A stretch of DNA of 64,000 nucleotides from Dendrocalamus latiflorus. Taxonomy: Eukaryota > Streptophyta > Magnoliopsida > Poales > Poaceae. The notes below the pieces were generated by a model. It saw only the letters and a program-made list of their open reading frames with translations. It searched no databases and was not told the DNA's origin. Position 1 is the first letter of the stretch; the number at the start of each line of letters is the position of its first letter. A program made the position numbers and the translations under genes. Positions 1-11,370 of this stretch are shown piece after piece. The DNA lies in contig CM029612.1 of the NCBI GenBank assembly GCA_017311315.1, positions 22,628,211 through 22,692,210 of the forward strand, written 5' to 3'.

Positions 1-1
1 A

Positions 2-2173
2 GCTGGAGGAATATCTGTTGATCCCGCCAAAATAGCAGCAGTCATGGAGTGGCAGCAGCCAGCTTCCGTCACTGAAGTGAGGAGCTTCCTTGGATTGGCT
101 GGATACTACCGGAGATTCATAGAAGGATTTTCTCGGATTGCCAGGCCAATGACTCAACTACTCAAGAAGGAGAAGAAGTTTGAATGGACCAAGGCATGTG
201 AAGAGAGCTTCCAAAAGTTGAAAGAGAGATTGACTACCACGCCCGTGTTAACCCTGCCTGATGTGCGCAAGGATTTTGAGGTATACTGTGATGCCTCACA
301 TCAAGGGCTTGGATGTGTACTAATGCAGGAAGGCAAGGTAGTGGCATATGCATCTCGGCAGCTCCGCCCTCACGAAGCCAACTACCCTACTCATGACCTG
401 GAATTGGCCTCGGTAGTGCATGCATTGAAGATTTGGAGGCATTATCTGATAGGTAATCACTGTGACATATACACGGACCACCGGAGCCTTAAATATTTCT
501 TCACCCAGTCACACCTCAACTTGAGGCAGAGGAGATGGTTGGAGTTGATTAAGGACTATGACCTGAGCGTCCATTACCACCCAGGGAAGGCTAATGTTGT
601 AGCGGATGCTCTAAGCCGGAAGGCCTATTGCAATAATCTCATGGTCCAGGAACACCAACCCGAGCTATGTAAAGAACTGCAAGCCTTGAACTTGGAGATA
701 GTAGAGAAAGGCACTCTAGCTACCATGGAAATTCAACCAAGTTTAGAGGAGCAGATTATGGTTGCTCAGCAGGAAGATCCAGCTATAATAAAATGGAAAG
801 GGCTGGTAGAAGCAGGGAAGGCTCCTAACATGAAGATTGATCAGGACGGTACTCTGTGGTACGGAAAGCGTATAGTTGTACCTCATCAGAGGAGTCTCAA
901 GGATCTGATATTGAGGGAAGCTCATGGCTCTCCGTACTCCCTGCACCCCGGGAGCACCAAGATGTACCAGGGAATGAAGCAATTCTGCTGGTGGCCCCGT
1001 ATGAAGAGAGACATAGCTGAACATGTAGCCTGTTGTGATGTGTGTCAGAGAGTGAAAGCGGAACATCAAAGGCCAGCAGGACTACTACAACCATTGAAAA
1101 TACCCCAGTGGAAGTGGGAAGAAGTCGGGATGGACTTTATCACGGGACTTCCACAAACCAAATCTGGTTATGACTCCGTATGGGTCGTGGTTGATAGGCT
1201 GACTAAGGTTGCACATTTCATCCCCGTCAAAACCACGTACAAGGGAGATAAGTTAGCCGAGCTATATATGTCACGCATAGTATGTTTACACGGCGTACCA
1301 AAACGGATAGTCTCGGATCGAGGCTCCCAGTTCACCTCACATTTTTGGGCTAGCCTACATGAAGCTCTCGGTACTTACTTGGATTTTAGCACCGCATACC
1401 ACCCCCAGACAGATGGTCAAACGGAGAGAGTGAATCAGATATTGGAAGATATGCTTCGGGCATGTGCTCTAGATTTTTCTAAGGATTGGGACCGATGCCT
1501 ACCCTATGCTGAGTTTGCTTATAACAACAGCTATCAGACCAGTCTCCAGATGTCACCCTTCGAAGCCCTGTATGGTCGACCATGTCGAACCCCTCTACAT
1601 TGGTCAGAAGTAGGGGAAAACTACATTTTCGGACCAGATACTTTAAGACAGGCTGAAGAAAAGGTTTGCCTAATTAGAGATCGACTGCAAGCAGCTCAGT
1701 CCAGGCAGAAAAGTTATGCAGACAAGAGAAGAAGGCCATTAAGTTTTGAAGTGGGAGATCATGTTTATCTGAAGGTATCACCCTTGCGAGGAGTTAGACG
1801 ATTCAAGGTCAAAGGCAAGCTTACCCCGCGGTATGTTGGACCGTTCCCAATTGTGTCTAAAAAGGGGGAAGTTGCCTACCAGCTTGCACTACCTCTGAAT
1901 CTATCAGACATACACGACGTCTTCCATGTGTCCCAACTGAAGAAGTGTCTACGAGTACCTGAGGATCAAGCTCCGTTGGAGGCAATCGAGGTTGAAGAAG
2001 ACCTAACCTACAAGGAGCGCCCGATCAAGATCTTGGACACCGTAGAAAAGAAGACGCGTACTCAAACCATTCGCATGCGCAGGGTGCAATGGAGCCATCA
2101 CTCCAAGAAAGAAGCTACCTGGGAGCGTGAAGACCAGCTACGAAGAGATTACCCCGACTTGTTCACTAGTTAA
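2..2173 (+). CDS. Ty3/Gypsy chromovirus pol, 3' part (RT end, RNase H, integrase, chromodomain); 5' partial
   Basis: Polyprotein of an LTR retrotransposon that copies and integrates the element. The frame is open from base 2, so it starts outside the window; the first ATG (44) is internal. Counting from that Met: end of the RT/connection (1-75), RNase H with D83, E120, D145 and D188, an H2C2 zinc finger (H294, H301, C331, C334), then the integrase core with D364, D425 and E461. The C-terminal 60-70 residues (ending about residue 705) look like a chromodomain, as in Tekay/Del-type chromoviruses. No frameshift or stop is visible, so this part could still be functional. A polypurine tract and the 3' LTR follow directly, which fixes the strand. 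gag, protease and most of RT lie to the left of the window. Clade assignment rests on motif layout only. Confidence 0.93.
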   Translation, partial: AGGISVDPAKIAAVMEWQQPASVTEVRSFLGLAGYYRRFIEGFSRIARPMTQLLKKEKKFEWTKACEESFQKLKERLTTTPVLTLPDVRKDFEVYCDASHQGLGCVLMQEGKVVAYASRQLRPHEANYPTHDLELASVVHALKIWRHYLIGNHCDIYTDHRSLKYFFTQSHLNLRQRRWLELIKDYDLSVHYHPGKANVVADALSRKAYCNNLMVQEHQPELCKELQALNLEIVEKGTLATMEIQPSLEEQIMVAQQEDPAIIKWKGLVEAGKAPNMKIDQDGTLWYGKRIVVPHQRSLKDLILREAHGSPYSLHPGSTKMYQGMKQFCWWPRMKRDIAEHVACCDVCQRVKAEHQRPAGLLQPLKIPQWKWEEVGMDFITGLPQTKSGYDSVWVVVDRLTKVAHFIPVKTTYKGDKLAELYMSRIVCLHGVPKRIVSDRGSQFTSHFWASLHEALGTYLDFSTAYHPQTDGQTERVNQILEDMLRACALDFSKDWDRCLPYAEFAYNNSYQTSLQMSPFEALYGRPCRTPLHWSEVGENYIFGPDTLRQAEEKVCLIRDRLQAAQSRQKSYADKRRRPLSFEVGDHVYLKVSPLRGVRRFKVKGKLTPRYVGPFPIVSKKGEVAYQLALPLNLSDIHDVFHVSQLKKCLRVPEDQAPLEAIEVEEDLTYKERPIKILDTVEKKTRTQTIRMRRVQWSHHSKKEATWEREDQLRRDYPDLFTS

Positions 2174-2200
2174 ATCAAATCTCGGGGTCGAGATTTTTGT

Positions 2201-2214
2201 AAGGGGGGTAGGTT
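2201..2214 (+). other. Polypurine tract of the chromovirus
   Basis: The run aaggggggta lies 4 bases before the LTR start TGTAACATCC, the position expected for the plus-strand primer. The same arrangement appears in mirror image at 60869-60884. Confidence 0.75.
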
Positions 2215-3355
2215 TGTAACATCCCAAAAACTGGGATTAGAAAATGGGGGGATTTTGAATTACTTTTGCAATGTATTCCATTTGGATTTGGATTTTTCGA
2301 TGCTTTTCTGAATTTGGTTAAGGTTCCAGAAATTAAAGAATTTATAAAAGAAAAAGACAAACAATTGTAAACAAGAATCTGAAAAGATGATCCATAAAAG
2401 TAAATAGAGAAATTGGATTTAGGGCATAGAATATTATTTCTGGAAAAACAATGGCATGGAAAATAAGGGAAGTAAGTAAAATAAATACCTACTTTAGTTG
2501 GAAATATTTTTATTAAGTCCAGAATATTACCAGGAACCTCTGAGAATTTTCCTAGAATTTTTGGAAGCATTTTCATATTTTTCCGGACTTATTGGGATTT
2601 TCTGGTAATTTCTAAAAGCAAAACCTAAAATCCAAAAAGAAATCAGAAAATCCACCGCCCTCCGTCCGACACCTGGACGGGTGGGATTGAGCCACGTCGC
2701 CAGGCGGATCCCGCCTTCCCCTTACCCCCGCTCGCCGCGTGGACAGCCGCGATTTCCCCTTTCGCGCGCCTCGGCCCATCCGGCCCGTCCGCCTCTGGCA
2801 TCGCTCTCAGCCGCCCGATCGCCCCGGTCGATCTCCTCCGTTCCCCTCACTTAAACCGCACCGGCCGCCCGATCGACCCTCTCCGCCACGCGGCTTCATC
2901 CGCGCCATCGCGCTTTCCTCTCCCCTCTCCCGCTGACCGATGGGCCCGCCCTGTCAGCTTCGTCGTCCCGCTCCCGTTTCTCTCCCGCGCGGGCGCGCTG
3001 GCACCACGGGCAGAGCTTTTGCTCCCCGTGGCGCGCATGCACAGCCTCGCCCCCCTGCGTCACCCCGTTGCCCAGGTGGAAAGCCTGCGCCCTTCCCGTC
3101 GCCCTTGACTTGGCGCCACCGCCCCAGGCTTTTCCCCGCTGCGTCGCTTCGCCCGGTCGATCCGCTGCCGTTTCACGCGGGCAAAAGGAGGAGGGAAGCA
3201 GCTGCGCAGAGGCAACCACCCCGGGGGCGTAGGCGTGCAGTGGGTCTTCACGGACAGGACCTGCATTAACACCGCCTGCAGCCCTACCTGCCTCCGCCAC
3301 CAGCTCCGACGCGACCGCACGGGCGCCGCCCGTTGCCAGCTCTCCTCCGCGCAGG

Positions 3356-3362
3356 TATAAAA
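3356..3362 (+). promoter_or_regulatory. Probable TATA box of the LTR promoter
   Basis: TATAAAA in a GC-rich context inside the LTR. It would place the U3/R border near 3385-3395. The related minus-strand LTR has a TATA at the corresponding place (60313-60324). Confidence 0.6.
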
Positions 3363-3949
3363 GGGCGTAGACCCCCGTTGAGCTCCACACATTGCCATCT
3401 TCGTCCTGCAGCAGGTAATCGAGCCCACATCCACTCAAACGCCGGCGAGCCCTCATCGTCCCCAACTCCGGCCACCCGCGCAATCTCTCGACCCGAGCCA
3501 CCAAAAGCCAGTTCCTTTTGCCCACATCATCTCCGAAGCACCGCGAAGTCGTCCCCGGCCTCGCCCGAGCTTCCCGTAGCCCGTACATCACCGTCACCGA
3601 GAACCGCTCCGGGTCGCCGCCACCGCACGCCGCCGACCCATCTCCGGACCTCCTCGGCCCAGGGCAACTGCACCATCGTCTTCACCGCAACTCGAGGAAC
3701 GCGTTTCGCCTCTCCGCCGAACCTCCCCGACACTCCCTCGCCGCCGGCCACCGTCGTCAACGACTCCTCGGCCCGACCCCTCTACAGACCCACCTCAAAA
3801 GGATTCATTGCCCTAAAGAGGTAGGCAAAGCCTCCCCGCTCACTTGGCTATCAGCGTTCTCTTCTCCCTCCCAGCTCCCCGGCCGCGCGCGTTCGAGCCT
3901 TCGGCTCCGCAGCGCCGGGTTGAGTTTTCTCCGTTTTATTTCGGTCTGA

Positions 3950-4170
3950 CAGGTGGACCCCACCTGTCAGCCATTGCATCCCCGAGTCACCACTGACCGC
4001 TGGACCCCACCGGTCAGTGATACATCTAAGCTCGGACCGTACTGACATGTGGACCCCATGAACAGTAACCGGACCCACATGTCAGTAGCACAGAGAACCG
4101 AAAAATAAATAAAAATGGAAATCAAAATGAATCAGGGGCTGACAGTGGGCCCCACATGTCAGAGTTGTAA
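3950..4170. repeat. Clustered short CTGACA/GTGGACCCC motifs in the LTR
   Basis: Motifs of the form gtggacccc and acatgtcag (and complements) recur at least five times in about 200 bases downstream of the LTR TATA box. Such GGGCCCAC-like and TGTCAG words are common in grass promoters; a regulatory role here is inference. Confidence 0.5.
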
Positions 4171-6329
4171 TATTTTTGGATTTGACTGGAACCGAAAACT
4201 TTGACTGCTTGTAACTTCTTCATTTTAGCTCCGAATTGAATGAAACAAATTTCTAAATTCGTTTAAATTCAAGATCTATCTAATAGAACCCGAACCATAT
4301 TTTTTTGAGTTCATTTGGATTTCTGGTGATATTTTATTGATTGGTTGTCTTTCTTTTAATTGGGTATTCCGTACGATTAAATAGCCTACGAGGCTCAAGA
4401 GGAAGATATCGAGGCAGCAGCACAAGAAGCACCAGACCACCAAGAAACCAACCCCTGTGACCAAGGCGAGTTAACACCTTGATCATTTTTGATCCTATGA
4501 TTTGCAAAGTTAATTTCTTTTAAATTATAAACATGCATGCTATTATTTTATGTGTAGAAATATGTTCATTTTGAGATAGTGGTAGTTAGATACCTATTTT
4601 AATGCTTGTTAATAAAGATCCATTGCCATGCTTGGACATGTGAACCTTGTCGCCCTAGAAGAATTCATATTATCATATGCTTTACAGTAAGTCCAAATAA
4701 TTATTCCGCGGCTTAGTATTGCTAGATAAGAACGGGGGTACCTTGCTGCCCCAAAAGCAACACTTGCAAAAATATGATATTGTTTGGGGAACAGTCATGG
4801 GTGGAATGACTGTAGTAGGTGGATATATTATTTTCTACCTCTGAAAAATCCCAAACTGCTTAAATACCTGGATGGAATGGTTTGGTGGCTGGAATGTGGT
4901 GCGAAGGAATGCACAAAGAAATGTGAAATGTGGTAGAACCATCCAGGTAGCTCTAAGGCCTGAATCTTGTCATGTCAGCCCGTGTAAAACAGTACAACCA
5001 CAAGTCTGTAAAATACAACTTGGCTAAGTAGACTTATCGAAATCCCGGACTCATCTCACTGGTAGTGGATTGATGGGGTTATGCTATGGCAAGGGGGCCG
5101 GAAGGGACACCAGTGAGGGGTGAAGTTTCTCAGTCGTGCTAGCGCAGAGGGGAGGGAAGCCCGTACGCTAGTAGTAGTGAGAAACATCCCGTGCAAACAG
5201 ATGGGGCCCATCGCAAATGGGAGGTTACCCATAAGGTGAGATGAAAGAAAGGACTAGATACTTCGAAAAGTCACTGTGATGGTCTGCTCGACCACACGTC
5301 TAAGGAATCGTGTGGGGCAACGAGTTGATTGTCTCTTGTGGTGAAAGTGTACAAACTCTGCAGAGTCAAAACTATTCGAATAGCCGTGCCCACGGTCATG
5401 GGCAGACATGGGAACTTAACTGGATATAGTTCTGTTTTAAAAACGTAGGGAAACTGGAAATGGAAACTGGAAGGGCGAAGGACTGCTCTGGTTTGGAATT
5501 GTCCTGGGAGTCGTCCCAGTGGTACGTTAAGCGGCTATAACGCTGAAAGATGCTATATGGCGCAGATGCCATGGAATGGTGGATGGAATCTGTGTCAACT
5601 ATGAGATCAACTTATCTTATAAACAAAAGTTTTGAGTTCAAAATTGCTAGGTCTCAGGAATTTCCTATAATTGTATTCAAAAGCACTCTCCGCAAAATAA
5701 AATGAGCCCCAGCCATCCTTTGATAGCCATGCATGTATAATTATTGCATTCTGTGTGTTGGCTTGCTGAGCACGGGGTCGGAGTGCTCATTCTCGCTCTT
5801 GCGATACAATTCAGAAACAGGAGTTCAAGAACACTACGCCTACGAGGAGGCCCCCGCCAACATCGACGGAAGCAAAGGCGCTAATTAAGGCGTAGGCCTC
5901 GGTGGTTAGGCATAGACAAGTAGACCCTAGGCGTTGTGTACATTTATGTTGCCGGGACCCTGGTGGCATATATCGTACACATTACCCTACTGGCCGCTTG
6001 CCTGTGGATTTGGGTTTGCTTTTGCTGTGTTTTCCGCTGTGCGTATTTGTAATAATGACATTTGGCCTAGTCGGCCCCTTTTGTAAACCATCACCCGACG
6101 CGGTGTATTTCAGTTATGTAATATAATGGATGATTATGCGATGTATGAAATGATTCAGCAATGTACCTGTGTGCACTAACTACTGATCCAGGGATTAGTG
6201 CAGTGAAACACAGTAAGATTCGGATTGAAAAATCCGGGTCTGACATGGGCCATTTCGGCCGAATGAACAGTAAACCCCGAAAAGAATGTTTATTCGTTTT
6301 CAGAAGCATTAATGATTGAATTTGATTGA

Positions 6330-6850
6330 AATTTGAATTAAATTTCTGGAAAATTTTGCACCAACGTGTTAATTTTTCAGAGATTAAAAGTGTACAGTAT
6401 AATGCTTCTGAATAATGAATTTTTGAATATTTACAGTTTCCGCTGCAAAAGATATTGTTGATTGATTTTTCATTATTAAATTCGAACCAACGGGAGAATT
6501 TAATTTTGCGAAAATAGAGATAAATCCCAGATAATTATGATATTGTTATTTTCTGACCAACGTTGATAATAACAATATTATAATTTTGAATTGATGAATT
6601 TTATGCATTATTTCTATTTCTGCCCAACGGTGATGTAGATTTAATGTATAAATAAAATTGATTTAAATTGTATGTCGTATTTTGACCAATGCTGGAAATA
6701 AGGCATATAATTTTGCTGTTAACAGTATTATAATTTTAATTGATGATTTTATGCATTATTTCTATTTCTGCCCAACGGTGATGTAGATTTAATGTGTAAA
6801 CAACTGTATGTTTTAATTTTAACCAACGTTGAAACCAAGGCATGCAGTTG
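6330..6850 (+). repeat. Copia leader: array of AT-rich hairpins with a CCAACG loop
   Basis: CCAACG (once CCAATG) occurs at 6361, 6487, 6557, 6624, 6686, 6772 and 6823. At most of these sites the AT-rich flanks are imperfect inverted repeats, so the word falls in a loop; the clearest stem is atattgttatt against aataacaatat around 6540-6580. Two units (about 6600-6660 and 6745-6800) are near copies of each other. The array lies between the expected primer-binding site and gag. Function unknown; RNA packaging, dimerisation or translation control are possible roles. Confidence 0.7.
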
Positions 6851-6866
6851 TTGTTATTATGTTTAA

Positions 6867-7712
6867 TTGTTCTCATTGTATATGAATTGTGTCGCCACAC
6901 CGTGTCCCACAGAGCCTGTGGCACCGGTGAGGGATGAAAATGAGGCTGATGCTTTTTGGCAGACCAGACAGAGGGACTATGCTCCCATAAAAATATCATA
7001 TGATCTTGATCATAAAAAGTGGGTCACTGCCAACAAGAAATGTTTGGCTGTGATAAAGAACACGATTAAGCCTGCAATTGTGGGCTCAATCGCAGAGTGT
7101 GACACTGTCACAGAGTACCTTGAGAAAATAAAGAGTCAGTTTACTGGCTCTTCAAAGACTTATGCTACACAGCTGATTAAGCAGCTGGTAACAGAGAGGT
7201 ATTCTGGTGGTGGCAATGGCATAAGAGAGCACATTCTTAGAATGAGCAACTTGGCATCTAAACTGAAACCGATGGATTTGGCTCTCAAGGATGAGTTCCT
7301 CATTCATTTGGTTTTTGCTTCTTTGCCAAAAGAGTTTGACACTTTTGTTGTCAACTATAATATGCAGCCCGAAAAATGGGACATGGAAAAGTGCATAGCT
7401 ATGTGCGTGCAAGAGGAAGAAAGAATCAAATCCTCACATGGTGGTTCTGTGAACTATGTGAGGGATAACAAGAAAAGAATTGATTGCAATTTTGGAAATG
7501 GCAAGTGTGAAATAATGTTTAATAAAGAATGTGTTGGTCTTGCCATTTTACAGAACGAGCTTTATTTGTTGTCATTATGTGATGATGTGAATGTCGTATG
7601 CGATAATGAGACCGTCGCGTGCGAGAAAGTGATTGAATCCTTGTCTCAAATGAAAACAGAAAACGAAAGAGAACTCATAATGAATCGTCGAAATTATGGC
7701 ACTGTCGTTTAG
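6867..7712 (+). pseudogene. Copia gag fragment (UBN2-like), internally deleted and frameshifted
   Basis: About 230 residues resemble the Copia gag capsid-type domain (for example WVTANKKCLAVIK near the N-terminus and LPKEFDTFVVNYN in the middle). The N-terminal part normally seen before PVAPVRDENEADAF is missing; the open frame begins at a non-ATG codon, and a cag acceptor-like site just before position 6912 may mean an intron or deletion. Near 7480-7490 the frame jumps from gag to the region just before the GAG-pre-integrase domain, so the zinc knuckle and protease active site are gone. The frame is lost near 7690, while the WHCRLGH motif of the next domain continues in another frame. Confidence 0.75.
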
Positions 7713-10497
7713 GCCATATTTCGAGGGGGAGAATAGAAAGACTAGTTAAGAATGATATTCTTCCTCCATTAGAGTTCTCAGACTTAGAACAATGCAGAGA
7801 ATGCATTAAAGGAAAATATGTAAAGAAAATAAAGAAAGACGCTAAAAGAAGCACAGGAGTTCTACAAATTATTCACACAGATATTTGTGGAACTTTTCCT
7901 GTGAAAAGTGTGGATGGATATGACTCGTTCATAACATTCACAGATGATTACTCCCGTTATGGATATATTTATCCAATCAAACAAAGAAATGAAGCCTTGG
8001 ATAAATTCAAGATATTTAAGGCTGAAATTGAAAACCAACACGATTTAAAGATTAAGATAGTCCGATCTGATCGTGGGGGGGAGTACTACGGTCGACATAC
8101 CCCATATGGACAAGTTCCTGGACCTTTTGCGAGGTTTTTACAGGAAAATGGAATAGTGGCCCAGTATTCTATGCCGGGCGAACCTCAGCAAAATGGAGTA
8201 GCTGAAAGACGCAACCGTACCCTGATGGATATGGTGCGAAGTATGATGAGCTACTCCACACTCACATTGAGTTTATGGATGGAGGCGTTGAAAACCGCCA
8301 TTCATATTCTCAACAGAGTGCCTAGTAAGTCGGTGCACAAAACACCGTACGAGTTGTGGACAGGAAGAGTTCCCTCACTAAACCACTTACGTGTGTGGGG
8401 AGTCCTGCTGAGGCTAAAGTATTTAACCCAAATCTTGGGAAACTTGATCCCAAAACAGTAAGTTGCCATTTCATTGGCTACCCTGAAAAGTCAAAAGGTT
8501 ATCGTTTCTACTGTCCAGACAGATATACAAAGTTTGTAGAAACGAGACACGCTGTCTTCTTAGAGGATGAAATGATGAGGGGGAGCATGGTAGCTCGAGA
8601 GATTGACCTTGAAGAGAAGCGGGTGTATGCGCCCACTCCGATGATTCAAGAGCCATTCTTCACACTACCTGCTGTCGCTGCACCGACGGTGCAAGACACT
8701 GTGGTGCCAGCACCTGTTATTGTTCCTCCCGTGGCAACAATGAATGAGAATGAAGAACCTGTTCTTCAGGATCATATAGAACCAACTGCCACAGATGAGG
8801 GGGAGCAACAACAGCCTCAAACAGTAGATGTACCAAATGAGGAGGCCCCGAGGAGGTCTCAAAGAGTAAGAAGATCAGCTATTTCTGATGATTATCAGAT
8901 TTATCATACAGAGGAATTTCAAATGGAGGATGATCCCACCTCATTTGAAGATGCCATGAGAAGCGGAAATTCCTCAAAATGGCTTGAGGCCATGGAAGAG
9001 GAAATGAGGTCCATGAAGACTAATAAAGTCTGGGACTTGGAAATTATTCCTAAAGGAGCCAAAACAGTAGGCTGTAAATGGGTCTACAAGACTAAACATG
9101 ACTCCCAAGGGAATGTAGAAAGACATAAAGCGCGACTTGTGGCAAAAGGCTTTACACAAAGAGAAGGGATTGATTACAATGAGACATTTTCTCCAGTCTC
9201 ATGTAAAGATTCCTTCAGAATCATAATGGCATTAGTAGCACATTATGATTTAGAGTTACATCAGATGGATGTAAAGACGGCATTTCTTAATGGGGATTTG
9301 GAGGAAAATGTTTACATGGCACAACCGAAAGGTTTTGTCGTGGAAGGAAATGAAAGAATGGGATGCCGCCTAAAGAAATCGATTTATGGGTTAAAGCAAG
9401 CTTCAAGACAGTGGTACTTGAAGTTTGACAGTACAATAAGAAAATTTGGGTTTTAAAGAGAATGTTGAGGACAACTGTGTTTATGCAAAGTTTAAAGATG
9501 GGAAGTTTATCTTTCTAATCCTGTATGTGGATGATATCCTACTAGCTAGTAGTGATGTTAATCTGCTACTGGAAACAAAGAAGTTTTTGTCCTCAAACTT
9601 CGATATGAAAGATCTTGGTGAAGCTTCATTCGTTCTAGGGATCGAAATTCACCGAGATAGAAACAAAGGGGTATTGGGACTGTCACAAAAGGCATACATA
9701 GAGAAAGTCTTAAAGAAATTTGGTATGCATAAATGTAGTCCATCACCTGCACCTATAGTCAAGGGCGACAGATATGGGGATTTTCAATGCCCAGGAACCA
9801 GTATGAGATCGATCAAATGAAAGCGGTTCCATATGCTTCAGCTGTCGGAAGCTTACAGTATGCTCAAGTGTGCACACGCCCTGACTTAGCATTTGTTACC
9901 GGGTTACTTGGCAGATTCCAGAGCAATCCTGGAATAGAACATTGGAAATTGATAAAGAAAGTCTTGCGTTATTTGCAAGGAACAAAAGGCCTCATGATGA
10001 CATACAGAAGATCAGATTCACTCCATATAGTGGGGTATACAGATTCTGATTTTGCGGGAGATGATAGAAAGTCTACATCCGGATATGTGTTCACTCTCGC
10101 TAAAGGAGCTATATCGTGGAAAAGCTCAAAACAAACCGTCACTACATCGTCCACAATGTATGCCGAGTTTGTAGCATGTTATGAGGCTACGGGGCAGGTG
10201 AACTGGCTAAAGAAGTTCATACCCGGTTTAAAAGTGGTTGACGACATCAATAGACCACTTAAGTTGTACTGCGATAATGAACCCGCAGTAACGTATGCCC
10301 ATAACAATAAGTCAAGTGGTGCTGCCAAACACATTGACATAAAGTACTATGTTGTGAAAGATAAAGTTCGGGATCAAATTATAAGTCTTGAGCACATAAG
10401 TACCGCAAAGATGTTAGCGGATCCGCTTACTAAAGGCTTACCACCCAACGTGTTCAGAGAACATGTAGCCGGCATGGGTTTAAGGGAAAGCCTATGA
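7695..10497 (+). pseudogene. Copia pol (GAG-pre-integrase, integrase, RT, RNase H), several frameshifts
   Basis: Domains in order: GAG-pre-integrase (WHCRLGH near 7695), integrase core (about 7860-8400, with TFTDDYSRYGY and an ERRNRTLMD segment), reverse transcriptase (about 8970-9640, with FLNGDLEENVYM and the catalytic LYVDDILLAS at about 9520), and RNase H (about 10030-10440, with TDSDFAGD, CDNEPAV and KHIDIKYY). The order integrase before RT identifies Copia. The frame breaks near 8397, near 9455 and near 9785, so no full polyprotein can be made; the RNase H end closes at 10497. Confidence 0.9.
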
Positions 10498-10673
10498 TTC
10501 CTGGACTAAAAGATGGCCCAAAAGTTTAAAGTAACTATTTCAGAACAGAGAGGTGTATTGTAGCTGTTGAATCCATCGGCGATTGACCGTGACGATGAGA
10601 CATGTTCTATGCACTAATCTATGATGGAATGTGTAAAGTCAAAAAGTAATTAAAGATAAAGTATAGATTGAGA

Positions 10674-10686
10674 TCAAGGGGGAGAA
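10674..10686 (+). other. Polypurine tract of the Copia element
   Basis: tcaagggggagaa immediately before the LTR start TGTTAGAATG; the standard position for plus-strand priming. Confidence 0.7.
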
Positions 10687-11167
10687 TGTTAGAATGATCT
10701 CAGCAGGGCATTTGGCCCAACGGCCAAATACCCTCCCCTTGCTCGCGCCCTGATCGGGGGCGCCCAGCCCAATAGGCTGGTGGGCCCCTGTCGCCAGCGC
10801 CATACAAAAGAGAGGTGGGGGCCGGGGCGGCACACACGACGAGGTTCACCGTGCCGCCGCCAGACCCACCGACACTACCCTAAACCCGATCTGTTGAGGG
10901 GGCGCTCCAGCGACGGGAAGCTCCACCGTGCCGCCAGTCCGCCGCCGACCGGGCCTGCGCCGTCGACCCCGTCGCCCCGCAGCCGCTTCTTCATCTCCGA
11001 CCGCCGCTGCCCGTGCGCAGTCCTCACCGACGAACAGAGATGGCCACCTCCTCCTCCACGCCGTCCGACGGTCAGTCTCCCTCTCTCCCTCTCGGTATCT
11101 CTCAAGAACTCAAATAGAAAAGGAGAACCCGCTAGATCTAAACCCTAGGATCCCCAAAAACATATCA
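10687..11167 (+). repeat. Copia 3' LTR (about 481 bp)
   Basis: Begins TGTTAGAATG after the polypurine tract. The right end is placed at ...ACATATCA (11167) because the next bases (gtatgctgagg) continue as MITE sequence; TG...CA ends fit. The LTR is GC-rich (10720-11050). Open frames inside it on both strands are not called genes. There is no second LTR in the window to confirm the end. Confidence 0.65.
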
Positions 11168-11367
11168 GTATGCTGAGGTGGAGGAGAGAGAAGAGAGGTG
11201 GGCTGTAAGTTTATAGTCAGCTGAAGCACAAGAACCAAGAAACTTTGTGAGAGAAAGGGGTGGGTCATACAGCCTTCAGCTGGCTGTAAACTACTATATA
11301 AATGGGCTGATAAGTAGGCTGTAAGTGTCCATACAGCCAGCTGAAAGCTGTATTATTAGCCTTGCTC
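11168..11367. mobile_element. 3' part of a MITE (right terminus ...AGCCTTGCTC, then TAA)
   Basis: The right end, read in reverse, is GAGCAAGGCTAATAATACAG, followed by TAA at 11368-11370, which suggests a 3-bp TAA target duplication as in PIF/Harbinger (Tourist-like) MITEs. Inside are inverted copies of cagctgaa/ttcagctg and ggctgtaag. The matching left terminus is absent because the Copia LTR abuts it at 11167. Confidence 0.5.
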
Positions 11368-11370
11368 TAA

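Larger units (their letters stand above)
2215..6245 (+). repeat. 3' LTR of the chromovirus (about 4.03 kb)
   Basis: Starts TGTAACATCC right after the polypurine tract and ends ...GGGTCTGACA at 6245. The end was placed by matching the last ~80 bases to the reverse complement of the LTR tip at 57594 (both hold tgtgcacta, a gatc...agtgc block, cacag, then TCC GGG and GACA). A GC-rich block lies at about 2640-3830, with a TATA box near 3356. Around 5350-5400 is the core shared with the other LTRs in this window (ctctgcagag, attcgaatag, gtgcccacggtc). Several open frames inside the GC-rich block are low-complexity, overlap on both strands and are not called genes. The flanking TSD cannot be checked because the 5' LTR is outside. 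Confidence 0.8.
6246..11167 (+). mobile_element. Ty1/Copia retrotransposon, 5' LTR not in window
   Basis: Leader (6246-6866), broken gag-pol (6867-10497), polypurine tract (about 10674-10686) and 3' LTR (10687-11167) are in normal order on the plus strand. No 5' LTR or primer-binding site is seen; the leader starts directly at the end of the chromovirus LTR (6245). The simplest reading is that the chromovirus inserted into the Copia leader, so the Copia 5' LTR lies left of the chromovirus outside the window. On the right the element abuts the 3' part of a MITE, suggesting Copia had inserted into that MITE. Confidence 0.85.

Noticed and set aside
2739..3949. Several overlapping open frames on both strands in the chromovirus LTR
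   Set aside because: GC-rich LTR sequence without domains; overlapping frames on both strands and an LTR TATA box in the middle.
10780..11176. Open frames in the Copia 3' LTR
   Set aside because: GC-rich LTR; overlapping frames on both strands and no domain.
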